In this document: piece after piece, positions 47,072 through 56,697 of the stretch | Numbering within the stretch: position 1 is the stretch's first letter | Layout: each line of letters begins with the position of its first letter | From: Alphaproteobacteria bacterium | Lineage (GTDB): Bacteria > Pseudomonadota > Alphaproteobacteria > Reyranellales > Reyranellaceae | NCBI GenBank assembly: GCA_017308235.1 | Contig: JAFKFL010000032.1 | Location: 24,635 to 88,634 of the forward strand | Direction of reading: 5' to 3' | DNA length: 64,000 bases | The notes under the pieces: generated by a model | Told to the model about the DNA's origin: nothing | What the model saw: the letters and a program-made list of their open reading frames with translations, nothing else | Database searches by the model: none | Program-made: the position numbers and the translations under genes

Positions 47072-48316
47072 TCAGGCGCCGAAGCGTTCGAGTCGTTCCA
47101 GAACGATCGGAATTTTGTCGTCGGTCACATTGGCAAAAGCCAAACGCACGAAGCGTTCCTGACCGGCACCAAACATGTCGCCGGGGATGGCAAGAAGGTT
47201 CTCTTCGTCTGCCATGCGCCGGGCCACGTCGGTCGAGCGCTGGCCAGAGAAGGGGTGTTCGACGTAGGCAAAGTAGGCACCGATGCTGACCAGTCGCCAG
47301 CGGTTCGAGCGGCCAAGGCCATTCCCCAGGAGATCGGCGCGAGCCTTGAGGCCTTCGGTGTTGCGACGCGCCCATGGCAACAGGTGCCGCAATCCATAAA
47401 GGGCCGCCTCCTGGGCGAGCCGCGGGGGGCAGATCGACACGCAGTCCATCGCCTTCTCGATCTCCGCCATCAGGGAAGTGCCTGCCGTGACGCCGCCGAC
47501 GCGGTAGCCCGTCAGCGCAAACACCTTGGAGAAGCTATAGAGATGCACCAGCGTCTCACGCCAGTCCGGATCGCTAAACAACTCATGTGGCCGTGCTTCC
47601 TCCGGCAGGAAATCCTTGTAGGTCTCGTCCAACACCAAGGCGATGCCATGGCGGCGAGCGAGCTCGTAAAAGGCGTGGATGGTGTCTCGTGGATAGACGG
47701 CACCGGTCGGATTGTTCGGCGTGATCAGCACAATGGCGCGGGTGCGTGGCCCGATCAGCTTTGCCGCGTCGTCTGGATGGGGAACGGCGCCTGAGCCCGG
47801 GCGAAAGTCGAGCGATACTGGCTCGACGCCCTGCATGCGCATCCACATGTCGTGATTGAAGTAGTGCGGGCGGGGGAGGATCACCTGATCGCCGGCTTTG
47901 GCAAGACTCATAAGTGCGAGGCAGAAGGCTTGGTTGCAGCCTGACGTAATACCGACTTCGCCTGCCGTGATCGCAGCGCCGTAGAATGAGGAAAGGTGGC
48001 TGGCGTAGTCCTTGCGCAGGGAAGGCAGGCCGAGGATCGGCGTATAGCCGTGCACCGCCGGATCCAGGAGCAGCTCGCCCAGATGCCGGCGCAACTCAAG
48101 CGCTGGCGGGTAGCCCGGCACGGCTTGGCTGAGATCGATCAGAGGCCGGTCGGCCGGAAAGGTCCGGCCCAGCACCCAACGCTTGGTTTCGCCTATTGGA
48201 GAGGGCTCGACAGCAGCCAGCCACGGATTAGTCGCAGGCTTTTGACTCGTCGTGATGGGGTTTGGGTGGGCGACGTGCAGCCTTTCATCAGGCGATTTCA
48301 CGGTTTTTTGACGCAA
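47072..48316 (-). CDS. PLP-dependent aminotransferase (class I/II)
   Basis: This fold-type I aminotransferase has VGITSGCNQAFCLALMSLA, ITPNNPTGAVYPRD, LVLDETYKDFL and the Schiff-base lysine in LYSFSKVFALTGYRVGG. Substrate cannot be assigned. The frame stays open far upstream, but family resemblance starts around TNPWLAAVEPSPIGE. The best start is a TTG at 48316 with AGAGGA about nine bases ahead (414 aa); a GTG at 48301 is also possible. It is divergent from the ABC operon, and the roughly 210-bp region between (48317-48527) shows no other gene. Confidence 0.88.
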   Translation of the reverse strand: MRQKTVKSPDERLHVAHPNPITTSQKPATNPWLAAVEPSPIGETKRWVLGRTFPADRPLIDLSQAVPGYPPALELRRHLGELLLDPAVHGYTPILGLPSLRKDYASHLSSFYGAAITAGEVGITSGCNQAFCLALMSLAKAGDQVILPRPHYFNHDMWMRMQGVEPVSLDFRPGSGAVPHPDDAAKLIGPRTRAIVLITPNNPTGAVYPRDTIHAFYELARRHGIALVLDETYKDFLPEEARPHELFSDPDWRETLVHLYSFSKVFALTGYRVGGVTAGTSLMAEIEKAMDCVSICPPRLAQEAALYGLRHLLPWARRNTEGLKARADLLGNGLGRSNRWRLVSIGAYFAYVEHPFSGQRSTDVARRMADEENLLAIPGDMFGAGQERFVRLAFANVTDDKIPIVLERLERFGA

Positions 48317-48527
48317 AGTCTCGTCCTCTTCTTGTCCCGCGCGGCGGCGCAGCATTCCGGCACCTTTATAGACTGTCAAACGACACCACCGGCGCCCGTT
48401 CTCCTTAAAATGCATTGCTTGCCCTTCGCCTTCTGCATAGCATCCGTAACAAGGCTTTATCGAAGGCCATCGCGCGCGGCTAACGCGTGCCGAGTAATCG
48501 CCGCATCGCGGCGTACAGGAGGATCGC

Positions 48528-49868
48528 ATGGGCTCAAAGAGAGTCAGTCGTCGTCGTTTTGTAGGCGGGACGGCCGCGCTATCGTCAGCGCTGGTCGCAG
48601 CCCCGTTCGTGCGTGGCGCGTATGCTGCAGGCAAGCTTTCGCTAGGGTTGTGGGATCACTGGGTGCCTAACGCCAATGGCGCCACCGAGAAGTTGATCCA
48701 TGAGTGGGGAGAAAAGGAAAAGGTCGAAGTCCAGATCGACTTCATCACGTCGCAGGGCAATAAGCTGCTGCTGACGACCGCCGCCGAGGCTCAGGCTAAG
48801 TCGGGCCACGATATCCTGGCGATGAACACTTTCTTGCCGGCGCGTTATGCGGAGCAGCTTGTACCCGTCAACGCCGAGATGGAGAAGCTCGTTGCCGACA
48901 ACGGCAAGGTGAATGCGACGGTCGAATATCTCGGCAAGGTCGGCGGCAATTGGCTAGCCATTCCCGCAACCATCGGCAGCCAGATAAAAGGGCCGTGCTC
49001 GCGCATCGACTATATGAAGCAATATGCCGGCATCGACGTTCAGAAGATGTATCCGGCCGGCGCCGAACCACAGGACAAGGATTGGACGCTCGATACCTTC
49101 CTGAAGGCGGCCGAAGCCTGTCACAAGGGCGGCCACCCATTCGGCATCGGTCTCGGCACGACGTCGGATAACGTCGACACGATTGGGGCGATCTTCCATT
49201 CGTTTGGCGCTGTCCTGGTCGATGCCAAGGGCGAGATCGTCGTTAAGAACGATCAGGTTCGCCAAGCGCTCGACTGGTACAAGAAACTGATGGCCTTCCT
49301 GCCGCCTGATGTGGCGGCGTGGGACGATGCTTCGAACAACAAGTTCCTGGTTTCAGGCCAAGCCTCGATGATCATGAACCCGCCCAGCGCCTGGGCGGTG
49401 GCCAAGCGCGATGCGCCCCAGGTCGCCGAGCAGTGTTGGACGCATCCGTTCCCGGCCGGTCCTAAGGGCCGCTTTGGACCCTTCCTGCCGTTCTTCTGGG
49501 GCACCTGGAACTTCAGCAAGAACGTGCCGGCGGCCAAAAGTCTGCTGATGTACCTGTCGCAGGCTTCGTCGGCGGAGAAGATGGTGGTGGCGAGCGGCGG
49601 CTACGACCTGCCGGCGTTCGAGAAGCTCACCAAATTCAAGGTGTGGGCCGAAGCGGAACCACCGAAAGGCACGCTTTTCAGCTACCCGGACCCGTATCAC
49701 ACGCAAACTCTGTCGATCGCTGCGGCACCCGCGCCGCATAAGATCGCCGAGCAGATCTACAATCTGGGCCTGCAGACCCAGATGGCGGTGCGCTACTTCA
49801 AGGGCGAGGCACTGGAGAAGACCCTGGATTGGGCTTCCGGCGAGCTCGAAGGCTACATGCGCAACTAG
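48528..49868 (+). CDS. Sugar ABC transporter substrate-binding protein, Tat-exported
   Basis: The 446-aa protein is a family 1 extracellular solute-binding protein. A twin-arginine signal (SRRRFVGGTAALSSALVAAP, about residues 6-25) ends near AYA. The mature protein has the two-lobe layout with FITSQGNKLLLTTAAEAQAK and AWAVAKRDAPQVAEQ. Two permeases and an ATPase follow, forming a CUT1-type importer for a sugar, polyol or glycoside. A GC-rich hairpin after it should raise its expression above the permeases. Confidence 0.92.
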   Translation: MGSKRVSRRRFVGGTAALSSALVAAPFVRGAYAAGKLSLGLWDHWVPNANGATEKLIHEWGEKEKVEVQIDFITSQGNKLLLTTAAEAQAKSGHDILAMNTFLPARYAEQLVPVNAEMEKLVADNGKVNATVEYLGKVGGNWLAIPATIGSQIKGPCSRIDYMKQYAGIDVQKMYPAGAEPQDKDWTLDTFLKAAEACHKGGHPFGIGLGTTSDNVDTIGAIFHSFGAVLVDAKGEIVVKNDQVRQALDWYKKLMAFLPPDVAAWDDASNNKFLVSGQASMIMNPPSAWAVAKRDAPQVAEQCWTHPFPAGPKGRFGPFLPFFWGTWNFSKNVPAAKSLLMYLSQASSAEKMVVASGGYDLPAFEKLTKFKVWAEAEPPKGTLFSYPDPYHTQTLSIAAAPAPHKIAEQIYNLGLQTQMAVRYFKGEALEKTLDWASGELEGYMRN

Positions 49869-49879
49869 GCGTGGCGTAG

Positions 49880-49905
49880 GGACGCCGCCCTCTCGGGCGG
49901 CGTCC
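49880..49905 (+). terminator. 11-bp hairpin between binding-protein and permease genes
   Basis: GGACGCCGCCC at 49880-49890 pairs perfectly with 49895-49905 around TCTC. It is followed by TCTTCGT rather than a full T-tract. Such hairpins protect the binding-protein mRNA and attenuate downstream genes in ABC operons. Confidence 0.7.
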
Positions 49906-49948
49906 TCTTCGTAGTGAAAAGCCCCGACATATAGGTACGGAGCCCTTC

Positions 49949-50878
49949 ATGGCCGATATTGCCGCTCCAAACGCCACGGTTCTCGCCGCGGGTAGCCGCT
50001 CGGGCTTGCACAAGCTCATGCAGCGCAAGTCGACGATTGCCTTTCTGATGGCGTTGCCGTTGATCTTGTTGATCGCGATCCTGGTCGCCTATCCGGCAGG
50101 CTACGCGGTCTATCTGGCGATGCTCAACAAGTCGATGAGCAAGTTCGTCGGCTTCGGTACTTTCGAATTCATTCTCAAGCGGCAGGCATTCTGGGACGTG
50201 GTCTATCAGTCCTGCCTGTTCGCCATCAGTGCGGTCATCTTCAAGGCGATCATCGGGTTCGTCGTTGCGCATTTCGTGCACAACATCCCGGCCAAGGGTC
50301 AGCGCAAATGGCGCGGCATGCTCCTGGTGCCGTGGGTTATTCCCCCGGCGATGAGCACGCTCGCCTGGCTGTGGCTGTTCGATCCGTCCTATAGCGCCTT
50401 CAACTGGATCTTCGCGCACTTTGGCATCAGTGCCGTGCCGTGGCTCGGTGAGGCAGGATGGGCGCGCTTTGCCGTCATTCTCGTCAACATCTGGGCCGGT
50501 GCACCGTTCTTCATGATCATGTACCTGGCGGCGCTGAAGTCGGTGCCGGAGCAACTCCACGAGGCGGCTGCGATCGATGGCGCGACATGGTGGCAAAAAA
50601 TCTGGTACGTGAACCTGCCGATGATGCGCAACATCATCGCCATTACCGCACTGTTCTCGCTGATCGTCACCTTCGCCAACTTCGATATCGTTCGCGTGCT
50701 GACCAACGGCGGTCCACTCACCGCGACCCAGATCTTCGCCACCTGGGCCTTCAAGGTCGGCATCGAAAGCGGCGATATCCCGCAGGGTGCGGCGGTGTCG
50801 CTGTTCATGGCGCCTATCCTGGCGATCGCCGCGGCCTTCATCCTGCGCAACATCAGCAAGCGGGGGAGTGAAGTCTGA
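49949..50878 (+). CDS. Sugar ABC transporter permease (MalF-like)
   Basis: The 309-aa membrane protein has six predicted helices and the EAA loop EQLHEAAAIDGATWWQKIWYV that contacts the ATPase. The first helix lies about residues 30-52. It corresponds to the MalF/UgpA-type subunit of CUT1 importers and overlaps the second permease gene by one base (TGATG). Confidence 0.95.
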   Translation: MADIAAPNATVLAAGSRSGLHKLMQRKSTIAFLMALPLILLIAILVAYPAGYAVYLAMLNKSMSKFVGFGTFEFILKRQAFWDVVYQSCLFAISAVIFKAIIGFVVAHFVHNIPAKGQRKWRGMLLVPWVIPPAMSTLAWLWLFDPSYSAFNWIFAHFGISAVPWLGEAGWARFAVILVNIWAGAPFFMIMYLAALKSVPEQLHEAAAIDGATWWQKIWYVNLPMMRNIIAITALFSLIVTFANFDIVRVLTNGGPLTATQIFATWAFKVGIESGDIPQGAAVSLFMAPILAIAAAFILRNISKRGSEV

Positions 50879-51789
50879 TGGCCAATGCCGCGATTGCCGC
50901 CGGCGCTGCTGGCCGGCCCATCAAGTACCGCAGCATGAGCCGCGACCGCCAATGGGCGATGCGCTGGTCGTATTTTTTCCTCGTGCTGTTCGTGATCTTT
51001 TTCCTGACGCCGCCGCTCTACATGTTTATCACCTCGTTGAAGAGCAGTGGCGAGATCTCGGCGGCCAAGAACCCGTGGTGGGTCTACGCGCCGACGCTCA
51101 GCAACTACACGGAGTTGTTGGGGCAGAACCAGTATCTGGTGTTCTTCCGCAACTCCGCCCTCGTTTCGGTCTGCGTGGTTATCGTCACCATGGTGATCAG
51201 CGTCACCGCAGCATTTGCGCTGGCGCGCATGAAGTTCTGGGGATCGGCCACGCTCGCGACAGGCGTGTTCCTGACTTACCTAATCCCGGATTCGCTGCTG
51301 TTCATCCCGCTGTTCAAGATGTTCGCCTTCGTGCGCGACACCACGGGCATCGAGCTGATGAACCATTGGTGGACGCTGATCATCATCTATCCGACGCTGT
51401 CGGTGCCTTTCGCGACCTGGATCATGATCGGCTATTTCGCGTCGATCCCCAAGGAACTCGACGAAGCTGCCCTGATCGACGGTGCGACCTGGATGCAGAC
51501 GCTGACCAGGATCTTCATCCCGGTGGCGATGCCCGGCATCATCGCCGCGACCATCTTCAGTTTCACCGTGTCGTGGGCACAATTCCTCTATCCGCTGGCA
51601 TTTACGACGTCGACGGACCAGCTGGTGCTGCCTGTCGGCATCGTGACGACCCTGATCAAGGGTGACGTCTTCAACTGGGGGCAGATCATGACCGGCGCAC
51701 TGCTGGGTGCGGCGCCACCGCTCATCATCTATGCCTTCCTCATGGATTACTACATCGCGGGTCTCACCGCGGGAGCAACAAAAGGGTAG
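50878..51789 (+). CDS. Sugar ABC transporter permease (MalG-like)
   Basis: The 303-aa protein has six helices, the first at about 32-52, and the MalG-type EAA loop PKELDEAALIDGATWMQTLTRI. The N-terminus before the first helix is a little longer than usual and polar. It completes the transmembrane pair with the preceding gene and lies nine bases before the ATPase. Confidence 0.95.
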   Translation: MANAAIAAGAAGRPIKYRSMSRDRQWAMRWSYFFLVLFVIFFLTPPLYMFITSLKSSGEISAAKNPWWVYAPTLSNYTELLGQNQYLVFFRNSALVSVCVVIVTMVISVTAAFALARMKFWGSATLATGVFLTYLIPDSLLFIPLFKMFAFVRDTTGIELMNHWWTLIIIYPTLSVPFATWIMIGYFASIPKELDEAALIDGATWMQTLTRIFIPVAMPGIIAATIFSFTVSWAQFLYPLAFTTSTDQLVLPVGIVTTLIKGDVFNWGQIMTGALLGAAPPLIIYAFLMDYYIAGLTAGATKG

Positions 51790-51798
51790 GCTTCACTC

Positions 51799-52899
51799 AT
51801 GGCTCAGGTCACGCTGCGCAAGGTCATCAAGAAGTACGACGAGGTCTTGGCTGTCCGCGGTGTCGATCTCGACATCGCCGACAAGGAGTTCATCGTGCTG
51901 GTCGGCCCATCGGGCTGCGGTAAGAGCACGACGTTGCGCATGATCGCCGGCCTGGAGGAAATCTCCGGCGGCGATATCGCGATCGGCGGCGACGTGGTGA
52001 ACGATGTGCCGCCAAAGGACCGGGACATCGCCATGGTGTTCCAGAACTATGCGCTTTACCCGCATATGAATGTTTACGAGAACATGTCGTTCGGGCTGAA
52101 GCTTAAGCGTACGCCGCGCCAGGAGATCGAGCGCCGGGTGAAGCAAGCAGCGCAGATCCTCGACATCACTGAGCTCCTGGACCGCAAGCCGAAGCAGCTC
52201 TCAGGCGGCCAACGCCAGCGGGTCGCCATGGGCCGGGCGATCGTGCGCGATCCCAAGGTGTTCCTGTTCGATGAGCCGCTATCCAATCTCGACGCCAAGC
52301 TGCGCGTCCAGATGCGTACGGAAATCAAGAAAGTGCACCAGAAAGTGCGCACCACGACGGTCTACGTGACGCACGATCAAGTAGAAGCGATGACGCTCGC
52401 CGACCGGGTGGTGGTGATGAACGCCGGCCTGATCGAGCAGGTCGGTTCGCCCCACGACCTTTACCATTCACCCAACACCAAGTTCGTGGCGGGCTTCATC
52501 GGATCGCCGGCCATGAACTTTATTCCCTGCCAGGTTGAGCAGGCAGCAGGAGCGCTGCGGTTGCGGCTGAATGACAAGCTCGCGATGCCGGTCCCGGCAT
52601 CGCGCACCAACCGCTACAGCAGTGTTGTCGGAAAGCCCAACCTCGTGCTGGGCCTTCGTCCTGAACACATCATGGAGACACGGCCTCACACCGAGTCTGA
52701 TCAGCACGACTTCGAGGTGCCGATCGAGGTGGTCGAGCCTATGGGTATGGAGACACTGGTCTATTTCACCATCAACGGCACCGAGGTCTGTGGCCGTATC
52801 AATCCAAATGCCGGTGGGGTCGCAGGCCAGCCAATGAAACTGCGGGCCGACCTCAGCAATATGCACCTGATCGACGATACCACCGGCAAGGTGCTCTGA
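51799..52899 (+). CDS. Sugar ABC transporter ATPase (UgpC/MalK-like)
   Basis: The 366-aa protein has Walker A GPSGCGKST, signature LSGGQRQRVAMGRA, Walker B VFLFDEPLSNLDAKLR and the H-loop YVTHDQVEAMTLADR, plus a C-terminal regulatory OB/TOBE domain (about 240-366). It belongs to the MalK/UgpC/MsmK group that powers CUT1 importers. Its presence makes the operon a complete transporter. Confidence 0.96.
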   Translation: MAQVTLRKVIKKYDEVLAVRGVDLDIADKEFIVLVGPSGCGKSTTLRMIAGLEEISGGDIAIGGDVVNDVPPKDRDIAMVFQNYALYPHMNVYENMSFGLKLKRTPRQEIERRVKQAAQILDITELLDRKPKQLSGGQRQRVAMGRAIVRDPKVFLFDEPLSNLDAKLRVQMRTEIKKVHQKVRTTTVYVTHDQVEAMTLADRVVVMNAGLIEQVGSPHDLYHSPNTKFVAGFIGSPAMNFIPCQVEQAAGALRLRLNDKLAMPVPASRTNRYSSVVGKPNLVLGLRPEHIMETRPHTESDQHDFEVPIEVVEPMGMETLVYFTINGTEVCGRINPNAGGVAGQPMKLRADLSNMHLIDDTTGKVL

Positions 52900-52902
52900 T
52901 CG

Positions 52903-52918
52903 CGACCGCCGGCGGTCG
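52903..52918. repeat. 16-bp perfect palindrome between ABC ATPase and SDR genes
   Basis: CGACCGCC is followed immediately by its exact reverse complement GGCGGTCG. It begins four bases after the ATPase stop. With no loop and no T-tract it could be a weak hairpin or an operator site for control of the SDR gene. Confidence 0.5.
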
Positions 52919-52945
52919 TTGAGCGAGGTACGGGGAGAGTTTCCA

Positions 52946-53710
52946 ATGGGAGCGTTGACGGGCAAGGTCGCCTGGGTGACCGGCGCGGGGTCGGGTATTG
53001 GCCAGGCGGCGGCCATTGCCTTGGCAAAAGAGGGTGCGCAGGTCGTGCTCACTGGGCGCCGGCGGGAGCCGCTGGAGGCAACGGCTGCCACCATCAAGGC
53101 GACCGGCGGCAAGGCACTGGTGAAGCCCGCGGACCTGATGAAGGCGGCGGCAGTGACGCGCATTGCCGCCGATATCGACAAGAAGTTCGGCCGTTGCGAC
53201 ATCCTGGTCAACAATGCCGGCCTCAATATCCTGGAGAGAAGCTGGAAACAGCTTTCGCCGGCTGGCGCGGAGCAGGTGATCGACGGCAACCTCTCGAGTG
53301 CCTTCTACTGCACGACGGCAGTGTTGCCCCTGATGCGCCGCCACAAGGGCGGCGTCTTGATTCATACCTCGTCAATGGCCGGCCGTCAGGCAAGCCTGCT
53401 GAGTGGTCCGGCCTATTCGGCCGCCAAGCATGGCGTCGTGGCTATGAGTCACACCATCAACATGGAGGAATGCGTCAACGGCATCCGCTCCTGTGTCGTC
53501 TGTCCGGGTGAGGTGGCGACGCCAATCCTCGACAAACGGCCGGTTCCCGTGACCAAGGAGGAGCGTGCCCGAATGGCGCAATCGGCGGATGTTGGCGATC
53601 TCATTCGATACATCGCCTGCCTGCCGCCGCACATTGTCATCAACGAGGTGATGATCAATCCGACCTGGAACCGCGGTTACGTCGCCAACCTCCAGCGCGG
53701 CAAGTCATAG
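52946..53710 (+). CDS. Short-chain dehydrogenase/reductase
   Basis: The 254-aa classical SDR has the cofactor motif TGAGSGIGQ, the NNAG motif, the catalytic serine in HTSSMAG and the YSAAK catalytic Tyr-Lys pair. GRRRE after the second strand favours NADP(H). The ATG at 52946 behind GGGGAGA is used, not the GTG nine codons earlier. It lies 46 bp after the ABC operon on the same strand, so it may oxidise the imported sugar or polyol. Confidence 0.9.
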   Translation: MGALTGKVAWVTGAGSGIGQAAAIALAKEGAQVVLTGRRREPLEATAATIKATGGKALVKPADLMKAAAVTRIAADIDKKFGRCDILVNNAGLNILERSWKQLSPAGAEQVIDGNLSSAFYCTTAVLPLMRRHKGGVLIHTSSMAGRQASLLSGPAYSAAKHGVVAMSHTINMEECVNGIRSCVVCPGEVATPILDKRPVPVTKEERARMAQSADVGDLIRYIACLPPHIVINEVMINPTWNRGYVANLQRGKS

Positions 53711-53871
53711 ACTGGAAGTGCGCAACGCGCTCGGGACTTCATATCGTTCAGGTATGGAGCAGCCTCGGATCGATATATTGGAAAAGTGATCGTCGCGGAC
53801 GCAGATTCATTGCAACGCATCCCGCGAGCAAACGACCTGCTCATCGGCACGGCGAGGGTGCTGGAGGATGC

Positions 53872-54465
53872 ATGGATCGAACAACGCTGGGCGCCTATGA
53901 CCGCGATGCTGCGGCATTCGCTGACGACTGGGAGGCGCAACCGACGCCCGTCGACATGCACGACGTGGTGCGCCGGTTTTTCAGGCCCGGTCCGACGGCG
54001 GATATAGGGTGCGGTGCTGGCCGCGACACGGCCTGGCTGGATGTCAATGGCTATTCCGCTTGCGGCTACGACGCCTCGCAGGGGCTCCTGCAGGAGGCGC
54101 GCCGGCGCCATCCTCACCTTCGTTTCCTGCCGGCAGTATTGCCTCGGTTGGAGGGCATTGCCGACGAAAGCTTCGTCAACGTCCTGTGCGAGACCGTCAT
54201 CATGCATCTGGAGCCAGGTGACGTGACGCCCGCGGTCGCGAGGCTGCTGGAGATCCTGGCGCCGGGTGGCACGCTTTATCTCAGCTGGCGCGTCACCCAG
54301 GGAAAGGATCGGCGGGACGAGCATGGACGGCTGTACGCCGCGTTTGACCCTGTGCTTGTGCAGGCGGCACTCGGGGCGACCGAAATACTGTTGGACGAGG
54401 AGCGGGGCAGCTTATCATCGGGCAAAGTGATCCGAAGGGTCGCGGCGCGAAAAGCCCGCTTCTGA
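53872..54465 (+). CDS. Class I SAM-dependent methyltransferase
   Basis: The 197-aa protein has motif I ADIGCGAGRDTAWL (about 43-56), an acidic end of strand 2 (GYDAS) and a post-motif III segment LLEILAPGGTLYLSWRV. These mark a Rossmann-fold methyltransferase of the Methyltransf_11/25 type with unknown substrate. It starts the accessory region and is separated from the SDR by 161 bp with no recognised element. A 9-bp inverted repeat (TGCGCCGGC at 54487-54495 with 54513-54521) lies just after it. Confidence 0.88.
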   Translation: MDRTTLGAYDRDAAAFADDWEAQPTPVDMHDVVRRFFRPGPTADIGCGAGRDTAWLDVNGYSACGYDASQGLLQEARRRHPHLRFLPAVLPRLEGIADESFVNVLCETVIMHLEPGDVTPAVARLLEILAPGGTLYLSWRVTQGKDRRDEHGRLYAAFDPVLVQAALGATEILLDEERGSLSSGKVIRRVAARKARF

Positions 54466-54734
54466 GCCGGGTTTCGCGGGAGCGGTTGCGCCGGCAGCAC
54501 TCGGGGGTCGCCGCCGGCGCATGCTGCGGCCCACGTGGTGGAGGGAGGGCCACAGCAGGGGCAAGATGGCCTTGCCGACCGATTGGAAGCCAGTGACCTT
54601 TGGCGTCGGTTAGCCTGGCTCCGCCGGAATGCCTGCGTCAAAATTGTGGCCGACCATGTTCTCACATATGTGTTGCAGCGCAGAGTCTAAGACAAGGATG
54701 GGTTTGGTAGGGGGACCAGCGACGTCAGCACCCA

Positions 54735-55583
54735 ATGTATGATGCGAGCTCGATGGAACGGCGATACATAACGGCCCGCGAGGCGGGGGTGGCTCACCTC
54801 TACCACTTCGCGGCCTTCGATTTGGCGCGCATATATCCGATCATCGCGTTCAACCGTCTCTATTTCTCACGGCCCCAGGGCTTCGGCGATGCATGGGATT
54901 GCCGGCCTTCGTTTGACATAGATTTCATTGACGATCCCGCCTGGCGGGAAGAGACGGCGCAGTGGCTCGAGCGGCTCTACGATCATGGCCTGTCCGAGCT
55001 TACGACGGTAGCGCGCGAGAGGTTCAGGAGGTTGCTGCGCGAGAACGGCGAAATCCTGCAGCGGATGGTGACGGAAGCGAACGCCATGGCCGCCTGGATG
55101 AACGACGTCTTTCGTATCTTCTGTTTTTCCGCCCACGCAGATCACCCGCTGATCTGGGCGCACTATACGAACCGGCACACCGGGGTCTGCCTGGAGTTCG
55201 AGACCAGCACGGTATTCTTCGCGGAAGCGGCGCAAGTGATCTATCGCGAGGAGTATCCGGCGATGCCGCTCAAGATCAAGCAGGAGGAAGATGCGCTGTT
55301 GCCGGTTCTCACCAAGCCGAACCATTGGGACCATGAATCGGAATACCGACTGATCGCGCAGGAGCGGTCGAAGAAGTTCAATCATCAGATGTTGATCGCG
55401 GACGATCACTGGGTCCGGTTTCCCGGGCAGAGCCTGAAGTCCATCATCGTCGGCTGCATGATGGGCCCGAGCGAGCGGGAAGCGCTCAAGGCATTGGTGA
55501 AGCAGTCGCCGACCCCCATCGCCCTCAAGCAGGCGGTCAAGATACCGAATAAATTCGAGTTGCGAATCGTCCCGCTCACCTGA
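54735..55583 (+). CDS. DUF2971 domain protein
   Basis: The 282-aa cytoplasmic protein matches the DUF2971 pattern: an N-terminal LYHFAAFDLARIYPIIAFNRLYFSRPQGFGD, a central FRIFCFSAHADHPLIWAHYTNRHTGVCLEFE and a C-terminal WDHESEYRLIAQERSKKF. No signal or helix is present. DUF2971 proteins have no firm function but are often seen in accessory and defence-like neighbourhoods. Its 3' half (55155-55578) is repeated in damaged form at 58567-58904. The 269 bp ahead of it hold only a CACATATGTG palindrome at 54664-54673. Confidence 0.85.
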   Translation: MYDASSMERRYITAREAGVAHLYHFAAFDLARIYPIIAFNRLYFSRPQGFGDAWDCRPSFDIDFIDDPAWREETAQWLERLYDHGLSELTTVARERFRRLLRENGEILQRMVTEANAMAAWMNDVFRIFCFSAHADHPLIWAHYTNRHTGVCLEFETSTVFFAEAAQVIYREEYPAMPLKIKQEEDALLPVLTKPNHWDHESEYRLIAQERSKKFNHQMLIADDHWVRFPGQSLKSIIVGCMMGPSEREALKALVKQSPTPIALKQAVKIPNKFELRIVPLT

Positions 55584-55754
55584 TCGAGCAGGCGCCACGT
55601 TTCGCTGACGCCGGCGATCTTTGCCGCGAGCGCTGTTGGCGTAGAGGTGCAGAGCAAGATCAGAGATGACTGATTGTGTCGTACTAGCTCCATCACGGAC
55701 GTGAAGATCGATCCGATTGACCCTGTTCGCGGCCGACTTTGGTTTGTGTGGGCT

Positions 55755-56042
55755 CTAAGGCCTTGTCCTAAGTGACAAGGCCTGGAAGCCTAATCGGCGC
55801 CAAATAAGATTGATCAATTCAGTTGTGAAAAACACGACGAGGCCAATCAACGTCCCGCCGATGTCGGCGATGACAACGCTTTCGAACGGCGAAAGGATGA
55901 GCCAGTACAAAAATCCCGTGCCGGCATGGTGTACGTCGTGCCGATAGACAATGGCCAATGCGGCGCACGCACCGAAGAGCGTCGACGCGAGCGCCAATGT
56001 CATCTGGATACGCTCGAACGTTTCAGGTCGACGACGCGGCAT
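55755..56042 (-). CDS. Small two-helix membrane protein
   Basis: The 95-aa protein has a short basic N-terminus and two hydrophobic segments (TLALASTLFGACAALAIVY at about 15-33 and VVIADIGGTLIGLVVFFTTE at about 56-75). It resembles no family I know. It follows the PmtA-like gene on the same strand by nine bases, so it may be a membrane partner of that enzyme. Confidence 0.5.
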   Translation of the reverse strand: MPRRRPETFERIQMTLALASTLFGACAALAIVYRHDVHHAGTGFLYWLILSPFESVVIADIGGTLIGLVVFFTTELINLIWRRLGFQALSLRTRP

Positions 56043-56051
56043 GGGCTCGAT

Positions 56052-56663
56052 TCACCCGCCAGGCGCTCTCGTGAACGTCCACACGACCGCAGGCGGCACG
56101 TTACGCCAGATACGACGGCTGGTCAGTGCCGTAATACGTAGACGTCGGCGCAGACTTTTTGACACTGGCGGGGTCAGACCATAAGTGAACTGCACCATAG
56201 CCCCGCCGCGCGGCAACGCCTCGAACACGCCGCGGACAATGCGGCGCACCATCTCTGCCGGCAACGACAGAAGAGGTAGGCAGGAGACGATGGTTGCGAC
56301 CCTTTCAATGCCGTTTGCGGCCAGCAGGTGTGGTAGCTGCGCAGCATCACCTTCGATGATTTTGAGCCCATCGAAATGGCGACGCAGGAAGGCCGCCAGC
56401 TCCCGATCGCGCTCGACGAGCACCAGCCACTCAGGCGCGATGCCAGCTGCAAGCAGAGCTTTGGTGACCTCGCCGGTGCCGGCGCCGAGTTCGATCACGT
56501 GACCTGTGTACCCGTTCATGGCGGCCAGCGCGGCTTGTGCGATTGCCACGCTGAGGAACGGGCCGCTTGGAAGAAAGGTCCCCATCGCCAGCGGCCGATG
56601 CAGCCAGCGCTTCAAAAAGAGAGCCTTTCCGGTATCAGCTTCGATGCGCATCAAGAATCTCAC
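56052..56663 (-). CDS. Phospholipid N-methyltransferase-like protein
   Basis: The 203-aa protein has the COG3963/PmtA-type opening FLKRWLHRPLAMGTFLPSGP, motif I VIELGAGTGEVTKALL and a strand-4 segment VATIVSCLPLLSLP. These proteins methylate phosphatidylethanolamine towards phosphatidylcholine. It lies 34 bp downstream of the EptA-like gene on the same strand, placing two phosphatidylethanolamine-using enzymes together. Substrate remains inferred. Confidence 0.8.
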   Translation of the reverse strand: MRFLMRIEADTGKALFLKRWLHRPLAMGTFLPSGPFLSVAIAQAALAAMNGYTGHVIELGAGTGEVTKALLAAGIAPEWLVLVERDRELAAFLRRHFDGLKIIEGDAAQLPHLLAANGIERVATIVSCLPLLSLPAEMVRRIVRGVFEALPRGGAMVQFTYGLTPPVSKSLRRRLRITALTSRRIWRNVPPAVVWTFTRAPGG

Positions 56664-56697
56664 TTGTCCCGTGATGACGGTTCCGAAGAGCTTCGCG

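Noticed and set aside
54487..54521. Terminator after the 53.9-kb methyltransferase
   Set aside because: A 9-bp inverted repeat is present but has a 17-base loop and no T-tract, so it is recorded only as a weak inverted repeat.
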